A stretch of DNA of 15,911 nucleotides from Clostridiales bacterium UBA6388 (GTDB lineage Bacteria > Bacillota > Clostridia > Oscillospirales > Oscillospiraceae): positions 1-15,911 of the forward strand of contig DJQK01000110.1 of assembly GCA_002437575.1 (NCBI GenBank). The letters run 5' to 3'. Of this stretch, positions 1 to 6,540 are shown piece after piece. The position numbers and the translations under genes are program-made. Each line of letters starts with the position of its first letter. The stretch's first letter is position 1. The notes below the pieces were generated by a model. It had not been told where the DNA came from and made no database searches. It saw only the letters and a list, made by a program, of their open reading frames with translations.

Positions 1-1415
1 CCGTTGTCAAAGAAGTAGCGGTAGCTGATAAATCCAACTGTTTCAGACGCAAAGCCAGCGCCGATGACCGTGCCGGTATAAAGTGCGTTCGGGTCAGAAA
101 TTTCCCACGTTTCGCCGCTGTCCGGAGAAGTACAGACGTTCGCCGAGCCTGTTCCGGCTGCGGGCGGCAGCGCGGCGACACACCAGCAGAATGTGCCGAT
201 TTCGCCATAGTAGAAAGTGATGGAGTCCAGATAGCCAAAGGGAAAGGTTTCCCTATTCCTGTCACAGCCGGGGAGCGCCGCGATCAGATCATACGGAACC
301 TTTGCAAGTGGCTCCTTGCTGTCCATGCTTTCGTACAGCTCGATCCACGGCGTTTGCGAGTCGGCAACAAACCCAATCAGTTCAACTGTATTCATGACAG
401 GCAGCGTAGAATCCGCTGCTGGCGGTGTCGCTTCTGAGCTGGAATTGGCTGAATGATCCGGCAATGTGATTTCACTAGACTTCTGTTGCGTCAGCTCGGC
501 AAACGAGCAGCCGGTTGCGCTTATGGTGAGCAGCAACGCCAGAACGGCGCAAAGGACGCTTGTTTTCTGTTTTTTCGTCAGGAACAAGATCCGCTCCTTG
601 ACCGGAGGTCCAGCCAAACTCAGCGCCGCCGTTTTGCGCGGCGCTTGCGCCAGAATCGCGCGGGCGTAGGCAAGGCGCTCCGTATCCGGCAGCTTGGCGG
701 CGACCGCCTCGTCACACGCCAGCTCCGCGTCGCGCTTGGAGCAAATCGCGGCAAGCCAGATGAACGGATTCCACCAATAGACGCTCACGGCTGCTGCGCG
801 GCAGAACGACCACAGGAAATCCAGATGATGCAGATGCGTCAGCTCGTGGCGCAAAATGAGTTCCGCCTCGTCCGTTTGCAGCACATCCTCCGTCAGATAG
901 ACCGCCGGAAGGACCCCTGCCAGGCACGGCGATTTGATGCACTTCGAGACGTAAATGTTCGTTCTTCCCCATTTTCCGAGGAATTTTCGACTTTTGTGCA
1001 GCCGAACGGTAAAAACCGCCCACGTCGAAATCAGCCAGAGCCCGAGAAGACCGCTTCCAGCTGCCCAGACGATTAGCAGAATCTGTGCCGTTGTAAGCGG
1101 CTTTGCCGCCGGGGCTGCGGCCTGCTGTACTGCGGGCTTTGTTACTGGCTCCTGCGTTTCTGGCTGCGGCGCCGTTTGCGTCGGCGTAGTCGGCTGTACG
1201 GAAACTGGTGCGTTCTGCACAGCCTGCACTGGCGCGGTCACTTCCTCCGCCGGAAGAACTGGCAGAGAAACCAGCGTTCCCGGCAGGCAGAGCTTCAAGA
1301 GCACGACCAGCCAGAGGCAATAGAGCATCCGCTTTGGCACGCGGTTTTTGAATATCGCCCGCACCAAAAGCACAACTGCGATCAAGCCTGAGAGCGTCAA
1401 AATCTGCTTCGCCAC
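1..1415 (-). CDS. BlaR1-like M56 membrane metallopeptidase with Asp-box sensor domain (partial, runs off left edge)
   Basis: Open for 471 codons from a GTG at 1415-1413 to the window edge, with no stop. The start is supported by a purine-rich GGGGGGAGGG stretch just upstream. Membrane segments lie at about 5-22, 30-50, 110-137 and 286-303. A Pro/Gln/Thr-rich outer loop (55-107) separates the second and third. The cytoplasmic part has the zinc motif HELTH (190-194) and the third-ligand motif ELACDEA (231-237), as in M56 peptidases BlaR1/MecR1. In that family the protease is switched on by outer ligand binding and inactivates a BlaI repressor. The outer C-terminal part (304 on) has no visible penicillin-binding SxxK motif. 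It carries SPDSGETW (430-437), an Asp-box of the sialidase/BNR type. It is the last gene of the operon, 3 bp after the lipoprotein gene. The family call is firm. The ligand is unknown, and a beta-lactam role is not supported. Confidence 0.9.
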   Translation of the reverse strand, partial: MAKQILTLSGLIAVVLLVRAIFKNRVPKRMLYCLWLVVLLKLCLPGTLVSLPVLPAEEVTAPVQAVQNAPVSVQPTTPTQTAPQPETQEPVTKPAVQQAAAPAAKPLTTAQILLIVWAAGSGLLGLWLISTWAVFTVRLHKSRKFLGKWGRTNIYVSKCIKSPCLAGVLPAVYLTEDVLQTDEAELILRHELTHLHHLDFLWSFCRAAAVSVYWWNPFIWLAAICSKRDAELACDEAVAAKLPDTERLAYARAILAQAPRKTAALSLAGPPVKERILFLTKKQKTSVLCAVLALLLTISATGCSFAELTQQKSSEITLPDHSANSSSEATPPAADSTLPVMNTVELIGFVADSQTPWIELYESMDSKEPLAKVPYDLIAALPGCDRNRETFPFGYLDSITFYYGEIGTFCWCVAALPPAAGTGSANVCTSPDSGETWEISDPNALYTGTVIGAGFASETVGFISYRYFFDN

Positions 1416-1418
1416 CGT

Positions 1419-2663
1419 TTAGCCCTCCCCCCACAAGGTCCCGCTTCCTTCGTCACAGAGGATCCAGCACTCCTGCATCCCCGTCCGCGCCAGCCGTCCG
1501 CGCGCAAAGACCTGCCCGTTCACAACAAACAGACCGTCGACAAGTTCGTTCAGCACCATCGGCCAGCCTTCTTCGTTCGTCGGGATGCTGTCCGCGTCAT
1601 AATTTCCGTCGCGGTAGTCGACCTGCGTGATGCCGATGGGATTTCCAAATGCGTCGTACATCTCGGGCGACAGCGAGAGGATCGCTTTCTGCTCGCCTGT
1701 CTCCACGTCCATCGCGTAGCAGCAATCATAGTCGTAATTCTCGCCGCCATAGGCAACATAATAGACCGTGCCGTCATAGTAATTGAAATAATCGCCGATG
1801 GGGCCCTGATGCAGGACGGTGATCTCCTTCGTTTCGGGGTCAAGATGGCAGTAATCGCACATATCGTCCCAGAAATATATGCCTGTGTCGTCTGCGCTGA
1901 AAAATGCCGCATCGTATTCACCTTCAAACAGGATCTCGCGTTCTTCTGCTTCGGTACTGTATGCATACAGCGTTCCGCTTCTGAAATCATACAGATACAG
2001 CTTTCCATCATAGTACGTGGCCGGCGCACAGCTCTCGTACAGAAGCGTTTGTGCGCTGCCGTCCAGTTCCGCATGAAAGGTTCGCATGACATTGTTCTCA
2101 TCGCGGCAGTCATAATAAATGCCGCTTTCCGTTACAAGGAACGTATAGCAATAACCATCCACAAGTTTTTCCGCTTCACTTCCATCCGTGCGCACACGCC
2201 AGAGAGAAAAGCCGTCCCTATAGTTTGAAAAATAGACCCAGCCATCCAGCACGTTGATGCAGTTGGGCGCATAGTCCTCCGCTGGCAGCAGCTGCGTCTG
2301 TTCGCTGCCGTCCGTGCGGGCTCTGTAAAGGCCCCAGTCGGTTTCGCTGCGGTAATAGACCCATTCGCCGTCCCCGGCCATCAGCCCGCCCTGCCCGATG
2401 TTCGCACCGGCAAAGCCCAGCCACTCCGTATGTACTTCGGCGGTCTTCCACGGATCCGCACCGTCTTCCTCACCGTAGATTTTCTGAGATCCCTGTGGGC
2501 GAGTCTCCTGCATCGAGCCATTATAGGAGGACTGCGCATCCTGCGATTCGGCCTCCCACGGCGCTTCCTCCGGCTGCATTGCGGGCAGAGCCTCCGGCTT
2601 TTTCTGACAACCCGATAAAAGAAGGCTGATGCAGAGTATCAAAAAGAGGTTCTGTTTTTTCAT
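1419..2663 (-). CDS. Lipoprotein with DUF5050-type beta-propeller repeats
   Basis: A 414-residue surface lipoprotein. It has a signal peptide with lipobox LSGC (cysteine 19), then an acidic, low-complexity stretch to about residue 75. The rest is a chain of repeats with aromatic-rich strands followed by an R-x-DGS turn: WVYYR...RTDGS at 101-120, WVYFS...RVRTDGS at 142-162, then IYYD...AELDGS. This is the pattern of the DUF5050 / LRP1-like propeller family, usually taken to bind ligands or proteins outside the cell. An AAGGAG ribosome site precedes the ATG. The start overlaps the stop of the BlaI-type gene by 4 bp (ATGA), and the M56 gene follows after 3 bp, so all three genes should be co-translated. 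Being placed between repressor and protease suggests a sensing or accessory role. That role is inference; the ligand is unknown. Confidence 0.88.
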   Translation of the reverse strand: MKKQNLFLILCISLLLSGCQKKPEALPAMQPEEAPWEAESQDAQSSYNGSMQETRPQGSQKIYGEEDGADPWKTAEVHTEWLGFAGANIGQGGLMAGDGEWVYYRSETDWGLYRARTDGSEQTQLLPAEDYAPNCINVLDGWVYFSNYRDGFSLWRVRTDGSEAEKLVDGYCYTFLVTESGIYYDCRDENNVMRTFHAELDGSAQTLLYESCAPATYYDGKLYLYDFRSGTLYAYSTEAEEREILFEGEYDAAFFSADDTGIYFWDDMCDYCHLDPETKEITVLHQGPIGDYFNYYDGTVYYVAYGGENYDYDCCYAMDVETGEQKAILSLSPEMYDAFGNPIGITQVDYRDGNYDADSIPTNEEGWPMVLNELVDGLFVVNGQVFARGRLARTGMQECWILCDEGSGTLWGEG

Positions 2664-3043
2664 TGCGCGCGCTCCTTTTCTGCCGCGTCCAAAATGGCTT
2701 TCAGCTCCTGAATCTCCTGTTCACTCAGCGCACCGCGCCCGACTAAGCTTGATACCATCATTCCCACGCTGCCGCCGTAGACCTTGGACAAAAACGACTC
2801 CGTTTCCTCCGGCTCGACATCGGCATACGCGATCGCTGCGCTGTATGTCTGAAATTTCCCGCTGCTGTCCATCGTGACCGCGCCCTTGGCGATGAGCCGC
2901 TTGAGCATCATAAAAACTGTCGCCCGGCTCCAGCCGGTATCTTTTTCCAACGCGGAAACGAGCTGCGCCAGCGTGCACGCCTTCCCTGCCCAGAGCGCCT
3001 TCATGAGCTTCCACTCGCCGTCCGATAATCTCAGGTGTTCCAT
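2660..3043 (-). CDS. BlaI/MecI/CopY-family transcriptional repressor
   Basis: A 127-residue winged-helix repressor of the usual family length. The N-terminal part opens with LSDGEWKLMKALW, and the recognition region GWSRATVFMMLKRLIAKG lies at residues 37-54, both typical of BlaI/MecI. The C-terminal part (about 75-125) would form the dimer helices. The S. aureus BlaI cleavage bond (Asn-Phe near residue 101) is not present at the matching place, where this protein reads SLVGRGALSEQE. If the M56 protein cleaves it, the site must differ. A GGGAGG ribosome site is 8 bp before the ATG. The gene heads the operon with the propeller lipoprotein and the M56 peptidase. The two ACAnnTGT dyads upstream predict autorepression. 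Confidence 0.93.
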   Translation of the reverse strand: MEHLRLSDGEWKLMKALWAGKACTLAQLVSALEKDTGWSRATVFMMLKRLIAKGAVTMDSSGKFQTYSAAIAYADVEPEETESFLSKVYGGSVGMMVSSLVGRGALSEQEIQELKAILDAAEKERAQ

Positions 3044-3066
3044 CGTGTTTCCTCCCGCGTCCGTGT

Positions 3067-3078
3067 TAACATCTGTTA
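3067..3078. promoter_or_regulatory. Predicted BlaI-type operator 1 (start-site proximal)
   Basis: TAACATCTGTTA is a perfect 5-bp-arm dyad with a 2-bp centre. Its core, ACAnnTGT, is the core of the known BlaI/MecI/CopY box TACAnnTGTA. It lies at about +1 to +12 of the minus-strand promoter, where a bound repressor would block transcription. Confidence 0.7.
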
Positions 3079-3085
3079 TAGTTTG

Positions 3086-3114
3086 AGCGTACCATACGAA
3101 TTAACATTTGTCAA
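3086..3114 (-). promoter_or_regulatory. Promoter of the BlaI-lipoprotein-M56 operon
   Basis: On the minus strand a perfect -35 TTGACA (3114-3109) is followed after 17 bp by an extended -10, TGGTACGCT (hexamer 3091-3086). Transcription should start near 3079, about 36 bases before the repressor ATG. Both predicted operators sit on this promoter. Confidence 0.65.
3102..3113. promoter_or_regulatory. Predicted BlaI-type operator 2 (over the -35 box)
   Basis: TAACATTTGTCA keeps the ACAnnTGT core and has one arm mismatch. It overlaps the -35 box TTGACA of the repressor gene on the minus strand. Its centre is 35 bp from that of operator 1. Confidence 0.65.
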
Positions 3115-3140
3115 CAAAAACCCGCTGAAATTTTCCGCCT

Positions 3141-3170
3141 CTGGCAGGAAGCTTTTCCGTGTGGTATAAT
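3141..3170 (+). promoter_or_regulatory. Promoter of the ECF sigma gene
   Basis: A consensus extended -10, TGGTATAAT (hexamer 3165-3170), with a weaker -35 CTGGCA (3141-3146) 18 bp upstream. It reads away from the BlaI operon. It looks like a housekeeping promoter; I see no GGAAC-type ECF promoter here, so autoregulation is not evident. Confidence 0.6.
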
Positions 3171-3239
3171 AGAAAAAAGTTTTCTTCCGGCGCAATATTT
3201 CCCCATTTTTTTCGACTGGAGAGGAAAGGAGGCGAGGCC

Positions 3240-3794
3240 ATGCTCGATGAACAGATCGTCGCGCTGTATTGGAGCCGCTCGGAACAGGCCATCGCGGAGA
3301 CCGGCGAAAAATACGGCGGATACTTAAACCGCATCGCATACGGCATTCTGCGCAGCACGCTCGACGCGCAGGAGTGCGTCAACGACACGTATCACAGCGC
3401 GTGGAACGCCATGCCGCCAAGCAAACCGAACCGGCTTTCCGCGTTTTTGGGCAAGATCACGCGGCGGCTCTCCATTGACCGCCTGCGGCACGATACCGCG
3501 GAAAAGCGCGGCGGCGGGGAGCTTCCGCTGGCTTTGGACGAGCTGAGCGGGTGCGTTTCCGGCGTCGATACGGCAGAAAGCGAGCTTTTCCGGCAGGAGC
3601 TCTCTTCGCTTCTGGATACGTTTTTATCTTCGCTTTCCGACACGGAGCGGCGCGTGTTTCTGCGGCGGTACTGGTATCTCGACTCGATCGCGGAAATTGC
3701 CGAACGCTTCGGCTTTTCGCAGAGCAAGACCGCCTCGATGCTCCACCGCACGCGCGGAAAGCTGCGCGAGGCGTTACGGAAGGAGGGCTATTGA
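3240..3794 (+). CDS. ECF-type RNA polymerase sigma factor
   Basis: A 184-residue sigma-70 family protein of ECF size. Region 2 spans about residues 20-84: YGGYLNRIAYGIL, then ECVNDTYHSAW, then FLGKITRRLSIDRLR, the core-binding and -10-reading part. Region 4 spans about 128-180 (LSDTERRVFLRRYWYLDSIAEIAERFGFSQSKTASML, split here only by position), with the -35-reading helix-turn-helix around 149-170. I chose the ATG at 3240 because a GGAAAGGAGG site lies 9 bp upstream; the frame stays open further upstream but starts inside the promoter. The stop codon directly abuts the ATG of the next gene, the presumed anti-sigma factor. It is divergent from the BlaI operon, with about 200 bp between them. 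Confidence 0.93.
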   Translation: MLDEQIVALYWSRSEQAIAETGEKYGGYLNRIAYGILRSTLDAQECVNDTYHSAWNAMPPSKPNRLSAFLGKITRRLSIDRLRHDTAEKRGGGELPLALDELSGCVSGVDTAESELFRQELSSLLDTFLSSLSDTERRVFLRRYWYLDSIAEIAERFGFSQSKTASMLHRTRGKLREALRKEGY

Positions 3795-5426
3795 ATGAAA
3801 GCAGATCAGCTTCTCGATTTTCTCGGCGAGGTAAAAGACGAACACGTGCTGGACGCCGACGAGCCGACAAAAAAGAAAAAAGCTTATCTCAAATGGGCCG
3901 CGCTGGCGGCGTGCTTTGTGGTTGCCGTTTCCATCGGAGCCGGAATTCTGCGGATGCTTCCGATCGGCGGAGCCAGCGCAGGCGGAGCCGGGCACGAGGA
4001 AGGAAGCGTCTTCATGTCCTATGCCGGGCCGGTGTTTCCCCTGACGCTGACGGAAGAGAATGCGGCTATTTCTGCCTCGCGCGACGTGACGCTCGATTTT
4101 TCGCCGTGGGAGCCGGTTTGGGTCTCAAACGAAGAAGAGGCCGCTTCGCGCACAGATTTAACCGATGAAGAGCGGCAGCAGGTGCTGGACGATTACAACG
4201 AATGGTACCCCGATGGCGGGTATTTTACGTACAGCGACGACATTCTCGTGACGGATTCCTACACGCTTACAAATTCGTCGGATGAAGCGCAAACTGTTTC
4301 TGTCCTCTACCCCTTTGCATCCAGCCTCGCTTCTCTGGAAACGCTTCGCCCCACGCTGACGCTGAACGGCGCGGAGCTGGAGACGAAGCTCCACGCGGGC
4401 AGCTACGCCGGCGGCTTTGAAGGCGCGTGGGGAAGCGGAAACGAATCGATGGGCAGCGTGAACCTGCGGCAGCTCAACAGCTGGGAGGGCTATGCCGCGC
4501 TTCTGGAGGACGGCTCGTATTTAGACCGCGCGATGGGCGAATTCCCGGATTTTTCCGATGTTCCCGTCACCGTCTATACCCTCTCAGACCCGTGGGGGCC
4601 GGAGGAAGACGACAAGGCGGGTATTCCGAACCCATCGATCCGCGTGATGTTTGACCTCGACTACAGCAAAACGCAGGTGCTCTCTTATGGCTTCAACGGC
4701 AGCCTCTGGGACGAGGAAAACGGCGTCATGGGCAAGAGCTTTTCCATCCCGCAGAAAACCGAAAGCCGGTATGGAGAAAGCTACTATCTCCTCGTCATCG
4801 GCGACGACATTCACGATCTCACCACGCAGGGCTATGTGACCGGCGGCTGGGACACGACGGATACGATCGACGCGGGCGTTACCGTCACGCGCACCGAGAG
4901 CGATCTGGAAACGAGCCTTCGGATGCTTGCCGCGCTCGACGAACGTGACTGGGCGGTTTCCGAACCGGAATCGGAAGAAGACTTCGAGCTCTATTTCGGC
5001 CTTCTCAAAGAGCAGCTGCTCTCGTACGGCGTTTTATCGAGCGACCCTGTCGAGCGCTATGAAAACGGCGACTTTGAGGGAATGCACGATGTGCGCGGCG
5101 TGGCTCGTGTGTTCTGGCTGGAAGCCGAAATCACCGTTCCTGCAAACGGCAGCGTCACGCTCGTGTCCAGCGCCCGCAAGGAGGCAAGCTTTGACTATGC
5201 CTGCGCGGGCACGGAAAATAAGGGCGTCAAGGGCTTCGATCTGGTGACACGGCTTGCAAGCTCTCTGACCTTTACCGGCCAGAGCGCGCACCTTGAAGAT
5301 CGCGGTCTCATCGACATCGTCCGGCAGAATTTCGGCTTCGATCCGGAAAACGGCATTCTGGACGTAACGCTGGATGAGAATACGCCGCACTATTATCTCG
5401 AAGTGAAACGAAAAGACGAAAAATAG
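3795..5426 (+). CDS. Membrane protein with large outer domain, presumed anti-sigma factor
   Basis: A 543-residue protein. It has a short cytoplasmic head (about 1-33, LLDFLGEVKDEHVLDADEP, then a KKKK stop-transfer patch), one membrane segment (34-56) and an outer domain of about 485 residues. The ATG follows the sigma stop with no gap, the usual layout of an ECF sigma and its membrane anti-sigma partner. The head resembles those of other clostridial ECF-linked proteins and lacks a zinc His-Cys motif. The outer domain is acidic and rich in Tyr, Trp and Gly. I cannot assign it to a family; stretches such as DSYTLTNSSDEAQTVSVLYPF and EAEITVPANGSVTLV look like beta-sandwich strands. The function as signal sensor and sigma inhibitor is inferred from position and topology. 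Confidence 0.85.
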   Translation: MKADQLLDFLGEVKDEHVLDADEPTKKKKAYLKWAALAACFVVAVSIGAGILRMLPIGGASAGGAGHEEGSVFMSYAGPVFPLTLTEENAAISASRDVTLDFSPWEPVWVSNEEEAASRTDLTDEERQQVLDDYNEWYPDGGYFTYSDDILVTDSYTLTNSSDEAQTVSVLYPFASSLASLETLRPTLTLNGAELETKLHAGSYAGGFEGAWGSGNESMGSVNLRQLNSWEGYAALLEDGSYLDRAMGEFPDFSDVPVTVYTLSDPWGPEEDDKAGIPNPSIRVMFDLDYSKTQVLSYGFNGSLWDEENGVMGKSFSIPQKTESRYGESYYLLVIGDDIHDLTTQGYVTGGWDTTDTIDAGVTVTRTESDLETSLRMLAALDERDWAVSEPESEEDFELYFGLLKEQLLSYGVLSSDPVERYENGDFEGMHDVRGVARVFWLEAEITVPANGSVTLVSSARKEASFDYACAGTENKGVKGFDLVTRLASSLTFTGQSAHLEDRGLIDIVRQNFGFDPENGILDVTLDENTPHYYLEVKRKDEK

Positions 5427-5427
5427 C

Positions 5428-5466
5428 AAAAACGCAGTGTGACCAGGCTGGCCGCACTGCGTTTTC
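5428..5466. terminator. Bidirectional terminator between convergent genes
   Basis: An 11-bp perfect stem, AAAACGCAGTG (5429-5439) with CACTGCGTTTT (5455-5465), and a loop of 15 bases. It has T-rich flanks on both strands. It serves the sigma/anti-sigma operon and the convergent tetR gene, whose stop is at 5470-5472. Confidence 0.85.
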
Positions 5467-5469
5467 GTT

Positions 5470-6099
5470 TTATGCTCTTTCTTCGATGATCGACCGGAAG
5501 ACCTTGTCGCGGTCAAAGCTGCCGTCTGCAAAGCCCGGGATCTCCTTGATGGCCTTGCAGACGCTCACGCTCACGCCGGTGAGGATCGCGCCGATCTCGC
5601 GCTCGTCATAGGGGCACGCGCCGGTCACGATCAGCGTCGCGAGCGAATGCACCACGAGCCAGAGGTCGCGGAAATAGAGGTCCGCCTCCTGCGCGCTCAT
5701 GCGGTAGATTTCCATGAGCGACGGGCGGACTTTTTCCTGCAAATGCTCCATGGAGGAAATAGCCCTTCCCGTTTCGCCGGGTTTTTGGGTCAGAAACAAA
5801 AGCCGGTAGAGCTCAGGCTCTTCCCGCGCGAAGCGGATATACTGCATTCCGACGCCGAAAAACGGAATTTTCTCGCCAAGCCCTGCCGCCGCGTAGTCAT
5901 CATACACGCGCACCGCCGCGTCATAGACCGCAGCCTTGACGCCGTCCATCGAGCCGAAGGCCGTAAAAACCGGCTGCGTCGATGTGCCGAGCTCGGCTGC
6001 CAGGCTCTTTGCGCTCACGCCGTCAATGCCCTTTGCCCGCACCACGCGCAGCGCGGCCTGCGTCATCTCTTCTCTGGTAAACTTGTTTTTCGGCGCCAT
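5470..6099 (-). CDS. TetR-family transcriptional regulator
   Basis: A 209-residue one-component regulator. The N-terminal helix-turn-helix spans about 9-54 (FTREEMTQAALRVVRAKG, then GVSAKSLAAELGTSTQPVFTAFGS). The C-terminal ligand and dimer part contains YIRFAREEPELYRLLF (about 87-102), a pattern common in TetR proteins with a WHG-type C-terminal domain. The frame is open up to an ATG at 6150. That ATG lies at or before the predicted transcription start (about 6146), so the ATG at 6099 with a GGAAAGGCGG stretch upstream is the real start. It is divergent from the sdpR-sdpI genes. The shared inverted repeat in the promoter region is its likely operator, controlling both sides. The ligand is unknown. 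Confidence 0.9.
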   Translation of the reverse strand: MAPKNKFTREEMTQAALRVVRAKGIDGVSAKSLAAELGTSTQPVFTAFGSMDGVKAAVYDAAVRVYDDYAAAGLGEKIPFFGVGMQYIRFAREEPELYRLLFLTQKPGETGRAISSMEHLQEKVRPSLMEIYRMSAQEADLYFRDLWLVVHSLATLIVTGACPYDEREIGAILTGVSVSVCKAIKEIPGFADGSFDRDKVFRSIIEERA

Positions 6100-6152
6100 G
6101 CGTCCTACCGCCTTTCCGATCGTTTTTTGTTTCCGTGCGTTATATATCATGG

Positions 6153-6181
6153 ATTATACTTTCTCTTTTCCCGTTTGTCAA
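6153..6181 (-). promoter_or_regulatory. Promoter of the tetR gene
   Basis: A perfect consensus sigma-A promoter on the minus strand: TTGACA (6181-6176), 17-bp spacer, TATAAT (6158-6153). The start of transcription should be near 6146, giving a leader of about 47 bases before the ATG at 6099. Confidence 0.85.
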
Positions 6182-6201
6182 TCTTCCCTCTTGACAAACG
6201 G
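6171..6201. promoter_or_regulatory. Predicted TetR operator: 11-bp inverted repeat spanning both divergent -35 boxes
   Basis: CCGTTTGTCAA (6171-6181) and TTGACAAACGG (6191-6201) form a perfect inverted repeat with a 9-bp spacer. Each arm contains the -35 TTGACA of one of the two divergent promoters, so one bound dimer could silence both. The size and position fit a TetR operator. Binding by this TetR is inference. Confidence 0.7.
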
Positions 6202-6219
6202 CTTCCTTTTCGCTATTCT
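6191..6219 (+). promoter_or_regulatory. Promoter of sdpR-sdpI
   Basis: TTGACA (6191-6196), 17-bp spacer, TATTCT (6214-6219). Transcription should start near 6226, inside the 9-bp inverted repeat at 6224-6246. Confidence 0.75.
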
Positions 6220-6223
6220 ATAT

Positions 6224-6246
6224 TTAACATTTTGGTTAAATGTTAA
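6224..6246. promoter_or_regulatory. Predicted SdpR autoregulatory operator
   Basis: TTAACATTT (6224-6232) and AAATGTTAA (6238-6246) form a perfect 9-bp inverted repeat with a 5-bp centre. It covers the predicted start site of sdpR. A-T-rich dyads of this size over the start site are typical of ArsR-family autorepressors. Confidence 0.65.
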
Positions 6247-6258
6247 GGGTGTGATAGT

Positions 6259-6540
6259 TTGGGCTTACAGCAGACGCTCAAAGCGCTGGCCGACCCCATC
6301 CGGCGCGAAATTCTGAACCTTCTGAAATCCGGCCGGATGTCCGCGGGCGAGATCACGAGCCATTTTCCGGTGACAGCGGCGTCCATTTCGCGGCATCTGT
6401 CGGTTCTGAAGGAGGCGGACCTTGTGCGCGATACGCGCGAGGGGCAGTTTATTTACTACGAGCTGAACGCCTCGGTGCTCGAGGAGATCATGCTCTGGCT
6501 CACCGATCTGAAAGGAGACGATGAAAATGCTCAAAAATAA
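6259..6540 (+). CDS. sdpR: SdpR-like ArsR-family autorepressor
   Basis: A 93-residue ArsR/SmtB-type winged helix. LKALADPIRREILNLLKSG (8-26) and the recognition region PVTAASISRHLSVLKEADLV (38-57) are very close to the SdpR group. There are no Cys or His metal ligands of the ArsR/SmtB type, which also fits SdpR. The start is a TTG at 6259, with AAGGGTG 7 bp upstream; no in-frame ATG lies nearby. In Bacillus subtilis, SdpR represses its own operon and is titrated to the membrane by SdpI bound to toxin. Here the gene overlaps the start of the SdpI-family gene by 14-20 bp, so the pair should be co-translated. Confidence 0.9.
   Translation: MGLQQTLKALADPIRREILNLLKSGRMSAGEITSHFPVTAASISRHLSVLKEADLVRDTREGQFIYYELNASVLEEIMLWLTDLKGDDENAQK

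Noticed and set aside
712..1434. A 240-codon minus-strand frame starting ATGGGGGG
   Set aside because: It is an out-of-frame shadow of the M56 gene. The real frame starts at the GTG at 1415 and carries the HELTH and DEA motifs.
1..3043. A beta-lactam resistance cassette
   Set aside because: A BlaI/BlaR1-like pair is present, but there is no beta-lactamase or PBP gene and the sensor shows no penicillin-binding motif.
3101..6246. Shared 9-mer TTAACATTT in the BlaI-type operator and the SdpR operator as a sign of cross-regulation
   Set aside because: The dyads differ in centre spacing (2 bp against 5 bp), the regulators belong to different families, and the 9-mer is A-T-rich, so chance is enough.
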